A DNA stretch of 64,000 nt from Paracoccus isoporae (GTDB lineage: Bacteria > Pseudomonadota > Alphaproteobacteria > Rhodobacterales > Rhodobacteraceae): the NCBI RefSeq assembly GCF_900101865.1, contig NZ_FNAH01000005.1:1-64000 (forward strand). Reading direction: 5' to 3'. Below are positions 52,722-63,966 of this stretch, piece by piece. Made by a program: the position numbers and the translations under genes. The notes below the pieces were generated by a model. That model searched no databases. It had not been told where the DNA came from and was given only the letters and a program-made list of their open reading frames with translations. The number at the start of each line of letters is the position of its first letter. The first letter of the stretch is position 1.

Positions 52722-53788
52722 GCCACCCCGGCCGCCACCAGACCCTTCGCCAGCTTGCGGAAGGCCTGCGATGCGGCGCTGTCCGGGGCCGAGACCGCCA
52801 CCGGCGTGCCGTCATCTGCGGCCACGCGCACCGCCAGTTCCAGCGGCAACGCGCCAAGCAGCGGCACACCCAGCGTCTTCGCCTCCGCCGCCACGCCGCC
52901 TTCGCCGAAAATATGCTCCTCATGTCCGCAATTGCGGCAGACATGCACCGCCATGTTCTCGATCAGCCCGAGGATCGGCACGTTCAGTCGCTTGAACATG
53001 TTGATCCCCTTGCGCGCATCGAGCAGCGCGATGTCCTGCGGGGTGGAGACGATGACGGCCCCGTCCAGATGCGCCCGCTGCGACAGCGAAAGCTGCACAT
53101 CGCCGGTCCCCGGCGGCAGATCGACCAGCAGAACGTCCAACTCGCCCCATTGCACCTGGAACAGCATCTGCTGCAACGCGCCCATCAGCATCGGGCCGCG
53201 CCAGATGATCGCCTCATCCTCCTGCGTCAGCAGGCCCAGCGAAATCAGCTTCACCCCATGCCCTTCCAGCGGGATCATGGTCTTGCCGTCGGGGCTGGAG
53301 GGACGCCCCGTCACCCCCAGCATGCGCGGCTGGCTGGGGCCGTAGACATCGGCATCCAGCAGCCCGACCCGCCGCCCTTCGGCGGCCAGAGCGGCGGCGA
53401 GATTGGCGGCGACGGTGGATTTCCCGACCCCGCCCTTGCCAGAGGCGATGGCGATCACATGTTTCACCCCCGGCACGCGCTCCGGCGCGTTGGGCTTCTT
53501 CTGCGACTGCGCCTTCAGATCCGGCGGCGGCGGCGCGTCACTATGCGCGGTCATCACCGCGCTGACCTTGCTGACCCCGTCAAGCGCGCGCACCGCCGCC
53601 TCGGCCTCGGCCAAGGCGGCCTCCATGGGCTTGGCCTGCGCCGGGTCGATCTCCAGCACGAAACGGACCTCGCCGCCCTCCTCGACGCTGATCGCCCGCG
53701 CAATGCCGGCATCGACCAGATTGCCGCGCCCGTCCGGGGCGGCCACGCCGCGCAGCGCGTCGATCACCGTGTCGCGGGTCAGGGCCAT
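52718..53788 (-). CDS. mrp: Mrp/NBP35-family Fe-S cluster carrier ATPase
   Basis: The 356-residue protein (ApbC/Mrp) has an N-terminal MIP18-like domain (residues about 1-85) and a P-loop ATPase domain with IASGKGGVGKSTVAANLA (deviant Walker A, near 102), LLDADVYGPSQPRML and VDLPPGTGDVQLSL. HVCRNCGHEEHIFGEGG near 274 has the paired Cys that bridge a 4Fe-4S cluster in the dimer. It helps mature cytosolic iron-sulfur proteins. The start at 53788 (MALTRDTVID) is chosen because a longer frame from 53815 would overlap tpiA. Confidence 0.93.
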   Translation of the reverse strand: MALTRDTVIDALRGVAAPDGRGNLVDAGIARAISVEEGGEVRFVLEIDPAQAKPMEAALAEAEAAVRALDGVSKVSAVMTAHSDAPPPPDLKAQSQKKPNAPERVPGVKHVIAIASGKGGVGKSTVAANLAAALAAEGRRVGLLDADVYGPSQPRMLGVTGRPSSPDGKTMIPLEGHGVKLISLGLLTQEDEAIIWRGPMLMGALQQMLFQVQWGELDVLLVDLPPGTGDVQLSLSQRAHLDGAVIVSTPQDIALLDARKGINMFKRLNVPILGLIENMAVHVCRNCGHEEHIFGEGGVAAEAKTLGVPLLGALPLELAVRVAADDGTPVAVSAPDSAASQAFRKLAKGLVAAGVA

Positions 53789-53795
53789 GGCGGGT

Positions 53796-54530
53796 TTACG
53801 CTTGCGCCAGAGCATCGATGATCGGTCCGAAATCGCTGGCCTTCAGGCTGGCCCCGCCGACAAGCGCGCCGTTGACATGGTCGATGGCAAAGATCTCCGC
53901 GGCATTGCCGGGCTTCACGCTGCCGCCATAGAGCAGGCTGACATCGCCGCCATCCCCGAAGCGGGCCGACAGCGTCTCGCGCATCAGCGCATGGACCTCT
54001 GCGATCTGCTCTCCCGTCGGCGTGCGCCCGGTGCCGATGGCCCAGACCGGCTCATAGGCGACGACGGTGTTCGCGGCGGTGGCGCAATCCGGCACCGATC
54101 CGGCAAGCTGCGCGGCAATCACGTCCAGCGTCTCGCCCGCATCGCGCTGTGCCTCGGTCTCGCCCACGCAGATCACGGTCGTCAGCCCCGCTTCATGCGC
54201 GGCAACGGCCTTGGCCGCGACCTGCGCATCCGTTTCGCCATGATCGGCGCGGCGTTCGGAATGGCCCAGGATGACATGGGTGGCGCCCGCATCGCGCAGC
54301 ATGGCGGCCGAAATATCGCCGGTATGGGCGCCGCTCTCCTTCGCGTGGCAATCCTGACCGCCAATCGCGATCTCGCCCGCATGGGCCACGGCCGGGGTAA
54401 TCAGCGTGGCAGGCGGGCAGATCAGCACGTCGCAGCCATTCTCGCGCCCGGCCAGATCGTCCAGCTCGGACAGCGCGGCGGTCAGCCCGTTCATCTTCCA
54501 GTTCCCTGCGGCGAGTTTTCTTGCGGACAT
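53796..54530 (-). CDS. tpiA: Triose-phosphate isomerase
   Basis: The 244-residue TIM barrel interconverts dihydroxyacetone phosphate and glyceraldehyde-3-phosphate. It has the catalytic Lys in [10 protein letters not shown] (near 11), His in [15 protein letters not shown] (near 90), Glu in [16 protein letters not shown] (near 160, with loop 6) and [18 protein letters not shown] at the phosphate site. It is slightly short, as is usual in alphaproteobacteria. The start ATG is at 54530. It precedes mrp by seven bases on the same strand. Confidence 0.96.
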   Translation of the reverse strand: MSARKLAAGNWKMNGLTAALSELDDLAGRENGCDVLICPPATLITPAVAHAGEIAIGGQDCHAKESGAHTGDISAAMLRDAGATHVILGHSERRADHGETDAQVAAKAVAAHEAGLTTVICVGETEAQRDAGETLDVIAAQLAGSVPDCATAANTVVAYEPVWAIGTGRTPTGEQIAEVHALMRETLSARFGDGGDVSLLYGGSVKPGNAAEIFAIDHVNGALVGGASLKASDFGPIIDALAQA

Positions 54531-54581
54531 GCGCGATCCTCCTGAAATATGCGACAGGGATAGGCGGGTGCCGCGCGGGCT

Positions 54582-54962
54582 TCAAGCCTTGGGCTGCGTC
54601 CCGGCGGCCAGCTCATCGAGAGAGAACGACACCGATTCCCCGCAGCCGCAGGCATCGGTGACATTGGGGTTGCGGAACTTGAAGCCCGATTCGAGCAGCC
54701 CGGTCTCATAATCGATCTCGGTGCCGAACAGGAACATCTGCGCGGTGGGCGCGATCAGCACGCGTGCGCCGTTCTGCTCGATCACCTCATCGGCCTTGTC
54801 TGCCGCGGCCACCATGTCCATGGTGTATTCCATCCCCGCGCAGCCGCCTTTCTTCAGCCCGATCTTCAGGCCGAACGCCTCCTTGCCGGCCATCAGCCGG
54901 GTGATCTGGCGTTCCGCCGCCGGGGTGATGGTGACCGGGGCCTGTCCGGGGATCGAGAACAT
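54582..54962 (-). CDS. A-type iron-sulfur cluster carrier (IscA/SufA/ErpA family)
   Basis: The 126-residue protein has the HesB/IscA fold with the three conserved Cys: one in KKGGCAGMEYTMD (near 40) and two in DACGCGESVSFSLDEL (near 107). It delivers Fe-S clusters to target enzymes. The N-terminal part ITPAAERQITRLM is typical. The ATG at 54962 (MFSIPGQAP) is used; the frame continues upstream with unconserved residues. Which of SufA, IscA or ErpA it corresponds to cannot be decided without the suf/isc locus, which is not in this window. Confidence 0.88.
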   Translation of the reverse strand: MFSIPGQAPVTITPAAERQITRLMAGKEAFGLKIGLKKGGCAGMEYTMDMVAAADKADEVIEQNGARVLIAPTAQMFLFGTEIDYETGLLESGFKFRNPNVTDACGCGESVSFSLDELAAGTQPKA

Positions 54963-55311
54963 GATGTCAGCCTTTGGTTGCGCTGTGACAAAGGTAAGAA
55001 GTTGACGCCGATTTCTCAAGACTACAGCGGTTGCGGACCGTCAGCCGGAATAATTGCGCAAGCAAAAGTTGCCCTCGCGCACCGCGCCGCGTCGCCAACA
55101 CTGCCTGACAGAGGGCCGGCGGTCGTCCGTGGGCGGCCGCATCCGGCAGCCGGGTGAGGCGCTTTATCGTTCAAACCCGCTGAACAGCCGTTCGGCGTGG
55201 GGCGGCACCGAAGCGGCCGCCCGATGGGGCGGACGGCCGCTGGCCCGGCGGGGCTGCGCGCCTTGATTCCGGGCCGGGCCTGCAAATCGACGACCAAATC
55301 GCAATCCGGCC
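54963..55311. other. 349-base gap upstream of the Fe-S carrier gene
   Basis: No gene or RNA can be supported. The part next to the carrier gene (54963-55075) is the less GC-rich section and should hold its promoter. The middle (55080-55270) is very GC-rich with several short CGGC/GCCG inverted strings but no perfect long hairpin. The purL gene, on the same strand, ends at the right border. Confidence 0.4.
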
Positions 55312-57489
<2,178 letters not shown>

Positions 57490-57573
57490 GGCTGTCCCCC
57501 GTCTGTGTGGATGGCCCGCCTTTTAGGCGCTGATCCCGCAGAGGAAAAGGGGGCGCGACACGCGGATCGGCGC

Positions 57574-57600
57574 AAAAAAAGCCGGGCACAAGGCCCGGCC
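57574..57600 (-). terminator. Rho-independent terminator after the holin gene
   Basis: On the minus strand, GCCGGGC (57599-57593) pairs with GCCCGGC (57587-57581) across a five-base loop and is followed by seven T (57580-57574). It lies about 150 bases downstream of the holin stop and 85 bases upstream of purL. It should end the endolysin-holin transcript, or a small RNA processed from its 3' end. Confidence 0.85.
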
Positions 57601-57748
57601 CAAGTCCAACAGGGAGGTGAAGGTTATGAGAGTTGCCTCAATCATCGCCTTCGCAGAGTGATCTAGTGGCAGCCTGCCGCGCTGACAAGCTTTTTCATGC
57701 TGCAATTGCAGCATAGCCGCCATGCGCTGAAAGCATGGCAGGCTGATT
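57601..57748 (-). ncRNA. Structured 3' region of the holin transcript, candidate small RNA
   Basis: Between the holin stop and the terminator, the minus strand contains a perfect 18-base palindrome ATGCTGCAATTGCAGCAT (57714-57697), an 11-codon open frame reading MKKLVSAAGCH (57698-57663), and CCTTCACCTCCCT (57623-57611), which is complementary to Shine-Dalgarno sequences. A 10-bp hairpin, GGCAGGCTGA/TCAGCCTGCC (57737-57758), covers the holin stop. The anti-Shine-Dalgarno string before a terminator recalls the CcsR/cuckoo small RNAs of alphaproteobacteria, but those have CCUCCUCCC in hairpin loops, so the match is partial. Whether a separate RNA exists is unknown. Confidence 0.4.
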
Positions 57749-58327
57749 TCAGCCTGCCGCCGCGCGCATTTCCGCCTGCCATTCCTGTAATGCAGCATTG
57801 TCGGCGTAATTTGCGCTGATCGCCGCCGGGGTCGGTCGAAGCTGGGCCGCCCCGGCATCCGGCAGTTGCTGCGGTGCGGAAATTTCTGCGCCGCGTGACC
57901 CCGGCCTGCGACCGCCACGCCCGCGTGATCCCGGATTGCGGAAATAATGCGCCTCCCGCGCCCCGAAATAGAACGAGACGATGGCCCCCAGCAGCCACCA
58001 GAGCGGCTCCGGCACGGCATGCAGCCCGGCCATGCGCTCGGCAAACCGCGCCGGGGCCGCCATGGCAAAGACGAACAGCGCCAGCGTGCCGATGGCCATG
58101 CAGGGCCGGGGCAGGCGGTTCAGCCCGTTCACGAAGCCGTCGAACCGGCCCGGCCGGGGCGCGGCGAACTCGGCCCCGAATTGCGACAGCGCGTCGCGAT
58201 GCGCGTCCGCCTCCAGCTCCATCCGGCGGGTCGCGTTCTCATGGAACACCCCGGCCATGTCAGCCGCCGCGCCGGCGACGCCCTGCGCGGCCGGGCCGAT
58301 GCCGATCAGCCGGTCGATCATCCCCAT
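57749..58327 (-). CDS. GTA-type holin (3-TM holin family)
   Basis: The 192-residue protein has a polar N-terminus (MGMIDRLIGIGPAAQGV), then PGRFDGFVNGLNRLPRPCMA, a helix ALFVFAMAAPARF at about 82-94, then AVPEPLWWLLGAIVSFYFGA at about 104-123 and the segment REAHYF. This pattern matches the holin family of Rhodobacterales gene transfer agents, as in R. capsulatus where a holin gene is paired with an endolysin away from the main GTA cluster. The Pro-, Gly- and Arg-rich C-terminus is variable. It would permeabilise the inner membrane so that the endolysin can reach the wall. Its start overlaps the endolysin stop by ten bases. Confidence 0.82.
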   Translation of the reverse strand: MGMIDRLIGIGPAAQGVAGAAADMAGVFHENATRRMELEADAHRDALSQFGAEFAAPRPGRFDGFVNGLNRLPRPCMAIGTLALFVFAMAAPARFAERMAGLHAVPEPLWWLLGAIVSFYFGAREAHYFRNPGSRGRGGRRPGSRGAEISAPQQLPDAGAAQLRPTPAAISANYADNAALQEWQAEMRAAAG

Positions 58328-58929
58328 GCCGCGATCCTTTCGCGATGCTGGGCGGCGCTCAGGTGAAACCGCGCCGCGATGAATTCCTCCGCCCGGATGA
58401 TCCAGCCGCCCTTGCCGCCGTCGCGCCGCCGGGCATATTTCCGGCTGGCCGGGCGGCGATCCGCCAGGGCATAGTAGAAATTCCGCCGTTCGATCCCGTA
58501 GGCATCGGCCAGATGGCGCGGCGCGGCGTCCGCGGCGGCCTGCGCGGCTGCGCGGGTCTTGGGGCCGATCACCCCGTCATCGCGCGCCGGAAATCCCATC
58601 CGGCTCAGCAGGCGCTGAAGGATCTTCACGGCGTTGGTGCCGGAGTTGACATACATGTCGAACACCGAGGGCTGAAGCATCTGCGGCAGAGCGCCGAGCC
58701 CCGGACGGCGGTAATAGTGTTCGAGAAAGATTTCGGTGGCCTGCGCGCGGGTCAGCGCCTTCACATCGGCGCGGTCCACCCGCCCATCGCCGGTCAGATC
58801 CCGTCCCAGCCGCCGCATCGTGCCGATGGTGACGCCGTGTTTCGTCGCCCCGCCCGGATCGTCGGGATCGTCCACGTAACCGCCTTCGCGCGCCACGATT
58901 TCCGCCGCGATGTCCCTGACAGATTTCAT
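58318..58929 (-). CDS. GTA-type endolysin (GH108 lysozyme-like N-acetylmuramidase)
   Basis: The 203-residue protein has the GH108 signature EGGYVDDPDDPGGATKHGVT at residues 15-34, with the catalytic Glu at 15. The helical lysozyme core follows (AQATEIFLEHYYRRPGLGAL near 84, SVFDMYVNSGTNAVKILQRL near 109), and then the C-terminal peptidoglycan-binding-like domain of this family (GVIGPKTRAAAQAA near 140). There is no signal peptide, so it needs the holin encoded next to it. In R. capsulatus an enzyme of this type lyses the small fraction of cells that release gene transfer agents. The start at 58929 lies 47 bases downstream of a CtrA-like site. Confidence 0.87.
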   Translation of the reverse strand: MKSVRDIAAEIVAREGGYVDDPDDPGGATKHGVTIGTMRRLGRDLTGDGRVDRADVKALTRAQATEIFLEHYYRRPGLGALPQMLQPSVFDMYVNSGTNAVKILQRLLSRMGFPARDDGVIGPKTRAAAQAAADAAPRHLADAYGIERRNFYYALADRRPASRKYARRRDGGKGGWIIRAEEFIAARFHLSAAQHRERIAAWG

Positions 58930-58975
58930 CTCGCCCTCCGCCTGATCTGACCGGGGAAAGCCTGCTGCGGGAAGG

Positions 58976-58990
58976 TTAAGCTGCGGCTAA
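58976..58990 (-). promoter_or_regulatory. CtrA-like binding site upstream of the endolysin gene
   Basis: TTAA (58976-58979), seven bases and CTAA (58987-58990) match the CtrA consensus TTAA-N7-TTAA with one mismatch. It lies 47 bases upstream of the endolysin start, within promoter distance. CtrA is known to control GTA and lysis gene expression in R. capsulatus, which makes the match meaningful, though four-base half sites occur by chance. Confidence 0.55.
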
Positions 58991-58995
58991 GCCGT

Positions 58996-59087
58996 CGCGC
59001 GTTGCGCGCTCAGCATCCCGCGCGTTTCGCGCCGAGCATCTCGCGCGTTGCGCGCTGACCGCCCCGCGCGTCGCACGCTCAGCTTCC
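58996..59087. repeat. Four tandem copies of a 23-base unit
   Basis: Units start at 58996, 59019, 59042 and 59065 and are each exactly 23 bases. Units one and three begin CGCGCGTTGCGCGCT; unit two differs by TTTCGCGCC and unit four by TCGCACGCT. The right halves are variants of CAGCATCC. The unit core GCGCG-TT-GCGCGC is nearly palindromic, so each copy can fold into a small hairpin. The array fills the gap between ccmE (its stop lies inside the last unit) and the endolysin promoter. Confidence 0.8.
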
Positions 59088-59522
59088 GGGCACCTCGTAG
59101 ACCCCGGCCTCTTTCAGCGAATCCGCCACCTCGCGAGGCATGTAATTCTCGTCATGCTTGGCCAGGATTTCCGTCGCCACGAAAACCTCGCCCTGCATTT
59201 CTCCGGTGCCGATCATGCCCTGGCCCTCCTCGAACAGGTCGGGCAGCACGCCGGTGAAGCGCACCGGGATCACATGGGCCCCGTCGGTGACGGAAAAGCT
59301 GACCGTCTCGCCCTGGCCGCGGGTCAGGCTGTCCGCCTCGACCAGCCCGCCCAGCCGGAACACCTCGCCCGGCGCGGGCGGCTCCTCCATCACCTGGGTG
59401 GGCGCGCGATACAGGTTGATGCCGTCGCGAAAGCCGTATCCGATCAGCACAGCCGCCAGCAGAAGCGCCACGGCGGCAGCAATGATGATCTGTATTCTTC
59501 TCTGCTTTTTCAGTGATTTCAT
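59079..59522 (-). CDS. ccmE: Cytochrome c maturation protein CcmE
   Basis: CcmE is the periplasmic heme chaperone of system I cytochrome c biogenesis. The 147-residue protein has a short cytoplasmic start, one membrane anchor (IIIAAAVALLLAAVLIGYGF, residues 12-31), an OB-fold domain with FRLGGLVEADSL (near 55) and the heme-binding His in ILAKHDENYMP (near 122). It lies nine bases after murI on the same strand. The other ccm genes are not in the window. Its stop codon is inside the last 23-base tandem repeat. Confidence 0.94.
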   Translation of the reverse strand: MKSLKKQRRIQIIIAAAVALLLAAVLIGYGFRDGINLYRAPTQVMEEPPAPGEVFRLGGLVEADSLTRGQGETVSFSVTDGAHVIPVRFTGVLPDLFEEGQGMIGTGEMQGEVFVATEILAKHDENYMPREVADSLKEAGVYEVPGS

Positions 59523-59531
59523 GGAAACACC

Positions 59532-60344
59532 TCAGGCCGCGTCAAAGACCACGCGACGGCGCAGGAACTGGATCGCCTTGGAGGAGACCCGCGCCGGATC
59601 GCCGGTCGTCAGATAGCGGGACTCGGTTCCCGCGCCGATCATCTCCGGGTGGCGTTCGAGATAGTCGGCCAGGCTGTCCGCCACCAGCCGCGCCTGGCTG
59701 AACACCTGCACCTCCGGGCCGAGCGCCTTCTGGAAGGCCTCCTGCATGAACGGGTAATGCGTGCAGCCCAGGATCGCCGCCTCGGGCTGCGGCATGCGGC
59801 GTTTCAGCGCCTCGACATGGCTGGCGATCAGCGCCTCGGCCAGGATCTCGTCGCCATCCTCGATCGCGTCCACCACCCCGCCGCAGGGCTGCGCCTCGAC
59901 ATCGACGCCGATGGCGCGAAAGGCCAACTCGCGCTGGAAGGCCCGGCTGGCCACCGTCGCGGGGGTGGCGAACAGCGCCACATGCTTCACCGCCACCTCG
60001 CGCGGGGGCGAGTTGTCACCCCATTGCCGCTCTGTCAGCGCCTCGATGAGCGGGACAAAAACGCCCAGTACCCGCTTGTTTTCGGGCACGAATTTCTCCT
60101 GCATCCGGCGCAAGGCGGCGGCCGAGGCGGTGTTGCAGGCCAGGATCACCAGATCGCACTCCTCCTGCCACAGCCGTTCCGTGGCAGCACAGGTCAGATC
60201 ATAGATATCCTCGGCGGTGCGCACCCCGTAAGGCGCGTGGGCATTGTCGCCGAAATAGACCAGTGGCAGATCGGGCAGCCGGTCCTGGATCGCCCTGTAG
60301 ACGGTCAGCCCGCCCAGCCCGGAATCGAATACCCCAACCGCCAT
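59532..60344 (-). CDS. murI: Glutamate racemase
   Basis: MurI makes D-glutamate for peptidoglycan. The 270-residue protein begins [19 protein letters not shown] and has [14 protein letters not shown] (near 27). The two catalytic Cys are in [14 protein letters not shown] (near 70) and [15 protein letters not shown] (near 193). The length is normal. The start is the ATG at 60344. It is 64 bases after the oxidoreductase gene and directly precedes ccmE, so murI and ccmE are probably cotranscribed. Confidence 0.95.
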   Translation of the reverse strand: MAVGVFDSGLGGLTVYRAIQDRLPDLPLVYFGDNAHAPYGVRTAEDIYDLTCAATERLWQEECDLVILACNTASAAALRRMQEKFVPENKRVLGVFVPLIEALTERQWGDNSPPREVAVKHVALFATPATVASRAFQRELAFRAIGVDVEAQPCGGVVDAIEDGDEILAEALIASHVEALKRRMPQPEAAILGCTHYPFMQEAFQKALGPEVQVFSQARLVADSLADYLERHPEMIGAGTESRYLTTGDPARVSSKAIQFLRRRVVFDAA

Positions 60345-60408
60345 GTCATGTCCTCGCCAGCCCAGACCGCGACATAGGACGCGGTCCGGGAAAAGTCCAT
60401 GCGGCAGG

Positions 60409-63400
60409 TCACTCCGCCGCGGTGGCCAGCGGTGTGCCCCCGTCGCGGAACGCCTCGATCAGCTCGGCGCGGCGGGCGGCGGCCTCCTCGGCGGCCTTGT
60501 CCTTGATCAGGCCATAGCCCTTGATGCTCAGCGGCAGCCGGGCCAGTTCGCGCAGGATCTCCTCGGTGGCGGGGGTGACCTGCGGCAGCAGGGCGCGCAG
60601 ATCGGCCTCGTGCTGGGCCAGCATGGCGCGCTCCGCCCGCCGCTCGGCCAGCCACCCGAACGGGTCGAACGCGGTGCCGCGCAGCCCTTTCATCCGCGCC
60701 AGCAGGCGGAAGCCGGGCAGGATCCACGCGCCGAATTCCCGCTTTTTCGGCCGTCCCTCGCTGTCGCGGCCCGGCAGGACCGGCGGCGCGAGGTGGAAGG
60801 ACAGCTTCGTGTCGCCATCGAATTCGCGCGCCACCCCGTCGGCGGTCTTCAGATGCAGACGTGCGACCTCGTATTCATCCTTATAGGCCATCAGCTTGAA
60901 CAGCCCCGCCGCCACATCCTCGCGCAGATTGTTGGGGGCGAGTGCCACAAGATCGCGGAAACGCTGCGCATAGGCCTCGTCCTGGTATTCGACCAGCCAG
61001 TCGGCGCGGAACGCGATCGGGTCGGGCCGTTCGGCGGGTTTGGCAGGCGCGGTGAATTCGGCCACCGCCGCAGGATCGCTGACCGCCCAACGCCCGATCT
61101 TGAAGGCGCGCTTGTTCTCTTCGACCTTGGCGCCGTTCAGCTCGATCGCGGTCAGGATCGCGTCTTCACTCAGCGGGATCAGACCGCGCTGCCATGCGCC
61201 GCCCAGAACCAGCATGTTCGAGTAGATCGAATCGCCGAGCGCCTTGCGCGCCAGCTCATTGGCATCGAAAAACGCCACCTGATCGCCAAGCCGCGCCTGA
61301 AGCGACATCTTCAGTCGGTCGGCGGGGATCTGGAAATCGCGGTTCTTGGTGAACTCGCCGGTGATGATCTCGTGATCGTTCACCACCGCGCCGGTGCGGT
61401 CCTTGGTCATCAGCCCGATGGTCTTGGCCCCGGCCGTCACCACCAGATCGCCGCCGATGATGCAATCCGCCTCGCCCACCGCGACGCGGATGGCGCTGAT
61501 ATCGCCGGGCGCGTTGGCCAGGCGCAGATGGATATGCACCGCGCCGCCCTTCTGGGCGAGGCCGGCCATCTCCATCATCCCGGCCCCCTTGCCGTCGATA
61601 TGGGCGGCCTGCGCCAGCACCGCGCCGATGGTGACGACGCCTGTGCCGCCGACGCCGGTGATGACGACATTATGCGTGCCGTCAATGGCGGGCAGGTCGG
61701 GCGCAGGCAGGTCCGGCAGGTCGAGCGCGGTTGCCGCCGGTTTTTTCAGCTTACCGCCGCGGACAGAGACGAAGCTGGGGCAGAACCCGTTCACGCAGGA
61801 ATAATCCTTGTTGCAGGAGGATTGCTCGATCTGGCGCTTGCGGCCCAGTTCCGTGTCCAGCGGCACGACCGAGACGCAGTTCGACTGCACCCCGCAATCG
61901 CCGCAGCCCTCGCAGACATCCGGGTTGATCCAGATGCGCCGGTCGGGATCGGGAAACAGCCCCTTCTTGCGGCGGCGGCGTTTTTCAGCGGCGCAGGTCT
62001 GGACATAGATGATGGCCGAGGTGCCGCCCTGTTCGGTCAGCTCGCGCTGCACCCGCATCATTTCCGACCGCTCCTCGATCCGCAGGCCGCCGAACTGGCT
62101 GGCGTCGAACTCCTCTTTGGAATCGTGGACCACCACCACCGGATCGACCCCCATCGCCACCAGCTCGCGCGCGATTTGCGGCGCGGTCAGGTCACCCTCA
62201 TTGGGCTGGCCGCCGGTCATGGCGACGGCGTCGTTATAGAGGATCTTGTAGGTGATATTGGTCTTGGTGGCGACGGCGTGGCGGATGGCGAGAATGCCGG
62301 AATGGTTATAGGTTCCGTCGCCAAGGTTCTGAAAAACATGACCCCTCTTGCTGAACGGCGCTTCCCCGACCCAGTTGGCACCCTCGCCGCCCATCTGGGT
62401 GAAGCCGGTCGTCTCGCGGTCCATCCACTGCACCATGTAGTGACAGCCGATCCCGGCATAGGCGCGGCTGCCGTCGGGCACGCGGGTCGAGCTATTATGC
62501 GGACAACCCGAGCAATACCAGGGGGTTCTGACCGCAATCTCGGGCGCGTTGTCGGCGCGGCGCGCGGCGGTCAGCTTCTCCAGCCCGGCGCGGATGCCCT
62601 CGGTGCCGCGACCTTCCTCGATTAGGATGCCGCCCAGCTTTTCCGCGATCATCACCGGGTCGAGCGCATAGCGCGTCGGGAACACCTCCTCGCCGGTGCG
62701 GTCATGGTGCCAGCCGATGACGCGACGGCCATGGCGGTTGTCGAAGATCGCCTCCTTGACCTGCACCTCGATCAGCTTGCGCTTTTCCTCGACCACGATG
62801 ACCAGATCCAGCGGCTCGGACCATTCCTGGAAGGTCTTCATGTCCATCGGGAAGGTCTGGCCGATCTTGTAGGTGGTCAGCCCCAGCCGGTCGGCCTCGG
62901 CCTCGTCGATGCCCAGCAGGGACAGGGCGTGTACCAGATCCAGCCAGTTCTTGCCCGCCGCGACAAAGCCGATCTTCGCGCCCGGCTTGCCCCAGATCCT
63001 GCGGTCGATCTTGTTGGCGCGCGAAAACGCCTCGGCCGCGAAGCGTTTATAGTCAATCATCCGGGCCTCTTGCAGCACCGGCGTATCGCCCAGACGGATA
63101 TTCAGCCCGCCCTCCGGCATCTCGAATTTCGGGGCCACGAAGTTCAGCCGGAACGGATCGCCATTGACGACCGAGGTCGCCTCGACCGTGTCCTTCATCG
63201 TTTTGAGACCCGTCCACACCCCCGCGAAGCGCGACAGCGCAAAGCCGTAAAGGCCGAAATCCAGGATCTCCTGCACACCGGCCGGCGACAGCACCGGGAT
63301 ATAGGCATCCACCATCGCCCAGTCGGACTGGTGCAGCACGGTCGAGCTTTCGCCGGTATGGTCGTCGCCCATCGCCATGACCACGCCGCCGTGCTGCGAC

Positions 63401-63810
63401 GATCCGGCCATATTGCCGTGGCGCATCACGTCGCCGGTGCGGTCCACCCCCGGACCCTTGCCGTACCACAGCGCGAAGACGCCGTCATATTTCCCCTCGC
63501 CGCGCAGTTCGGCCTGCTGGCTGCCCCAGATCGCGGTGGCGGCCAGATCCTCGTTCAGACCGGGCTGGAACAGCACGTTCTCGGCGGAAAGCAGCTTCTC
63601 GGCCTTCATCATCTGCAGATCGACGCCGCCCAGCGGGCTGCCGCGATAGCCGCTGACAAGCCCGGCCGTGTTCAGCCCGGCGGCGGTGTCGCGCGCGTGC
63701 TGCATCAGCATCAGCCGCACGAGCGCCTGCGTGCCGTTCAGCAATACCTGCGATTTCGACAGATCGAAACGATCCGCCAGCGAGAATGACTGGTCCTGTG
63801 GAACCCCCAT
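60409..63810 (-). CDS. Indolepyruvate:ferredoxin oxidoreductase, fused IorA-IorB type
   Basis: The 1133-residue protein combines the alpha and gamma parts of indolepyruvate (2-oxoacid):ferredoxin oxidoreductase. The N-terminus holds the pyrimidine-binding domain ([18 protein letters not shown] near 48). The thiamine diphosphate domain has [13 protein letters not shown] (near 475) and [14 protein letters not shown] ferredoxin-like cluster site [13 protein letters not shown] lies near 634, and the gamma domain begins [20 protein letters not shown] (near 711). It oxidises aryl or branched 2-oxoacids to acyl-CoA, as in the large fused enzymes of aerobic alpha- and betaproteobacteria. The ATG at 63810 follows GGGAGGG; the frame upstream is unconserved. 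A divergent LysR gene faces it. Confidence 0.9.
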   Translation of the reverse strand: MGVPQDQSFSLADRFDLSKSQVLLNGTQALVRLMLMQHARDTAAGLNTAGLVSGYRGSPLGGVDLQMMKAEKLLSAENVLFQPGLNEDLAATAIWGSQQAELRGEGKYDGVFALWYGKGPGVDRTGDVMRHGNMAGSSQHGGVVMAMGDDHTGESSTVLHQSDWAMVDAYIPVLSPAGVQEILDFGLYGFALSRFAGVWTGLKTMKDTVEATSVVNGDPFRLNFVAPKFEMPEGGLNIRLGDTPVLQEARMIDYKRFAAEAFSRANKIDRRIWGKPGAKIGFVAAGKNWLDLVHALSLLGIDEAEADRLGLTTYKIGQTFPMDMKTFQEWSEPLDLVIVVEEKRKLIEVQVKEAIFDNRHGRRVIGWHHDRTGEEVFPTRYALDPVMIAEKLGGILIEEGRGTEGIRAGLEKLTAARRADNAPEIAVRTPWYCSGCPHNSSTRVPDGSRAYAGIGCHYMVQWMDRETTGFTQMGGEGANWVGEAPFSKRGHVFQNLGDGTYNHSGILAIRHAVATKTNITYKILYNDAVAMTGGQPNEGDLTAPQIARELVAMGVDPVVVVHDSKEEFDASQFGGLRIEERSEMMRVQRELTEQGGTSAIIYVQTCAAEKRRRRKKGLFPDPDRRIWINPDVCEGCGDCGVQSNCVSVVPLDTELGRKRQIEQSSCNKDYSCVNGFCPSFVSVRGGKLKKPAATALDLPDLPAPDLPAIDGTHNVVITGVGGTGVVTIGAVLAQAAHIDGKGAGMMEMAGLAQKGGAVHIHLRLANAPGDISAIRVAVGEADCIIGGDLVVTAGAKTIGLMTKDRTGAVVNDHEIITGEFTKNRDFQIPADRLKMSLQARLGDQVAFFDANELARKALGDSIYSNMLVLGGAWQRGLIPLSEDAILTAIELNGAKVEENKRAFKIGRWAVSDPAAVAEFTAPAKPAERPDPIAFRADWLVEYQDEAYAQRFRDLVALAPNNLREDVAAGLFKLMAYKDEYEVARLHLKTADGVAREFDGDTKLSFHLAPPVLPGRDSEGRPKKREFGAWILPGFRLLARMKGLRGTAFDPFGWLAERRAERAMLAQHEADLRALLPQVTPATEEILRELARLPLSIKGYGLIKDKAAEEAAARRAELIEAFRDGGTPLATAAE

Positions 63811-63966
63811 CTGGCCCTCCCTGCTCGAGTGGTGGTTGCGGTCATTATACGTCAGCAAAGCTGACCCACAAAGGGAAAACTCTCTTTTCGCATATGTTGC
63901 CGAAAATCCCGTGAGCGCGTAAGAGTTGCAACGATTGCATGGCTCGCGGGACAGAAAGACACAGAG
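63811..63966. promoter_or_regulatory. Divergent promoter between the oxidoreductase and a LysR gene
   Basis: The 156 bases are less GC-rich than the flanking genes and contain the ribosome site of the leftward gene (GGGAGGG on the minus strand near 63820). AT-rich stretches near 63840-63850 and 63880-63900 could hold promoters for both directions. An operator of the divergent LysR protein would be expected here. Confidence 0.45.

Noticed and set aside
57626-57661. 11-codon plus-strand frame with a good ribosome site (MRVASIIAFAE)
   Set aside because: The AGGGAGGTGAAGG string before it is simply the complement of the anti-Shine-Dalgarno string on the other strand, and no promoter or conservation can be shown.
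57749-58929. Prophage remnant
   Set aside because: Only a lysis pair is present, it is intact and flanked by housekeeping genes, which fits the GTA lysis locus better.
58996-59087. CRISPR array
   Set aside because: The four repeats are directly adjacent with no spacers, and no cas genes are present.
60343-62625. 760-codon open frame on the plus strand
   Set aside because: It is antisense to the fused indolepyruvate oxidoreductase, whose motifs are clear in the other strand, and has no family features.
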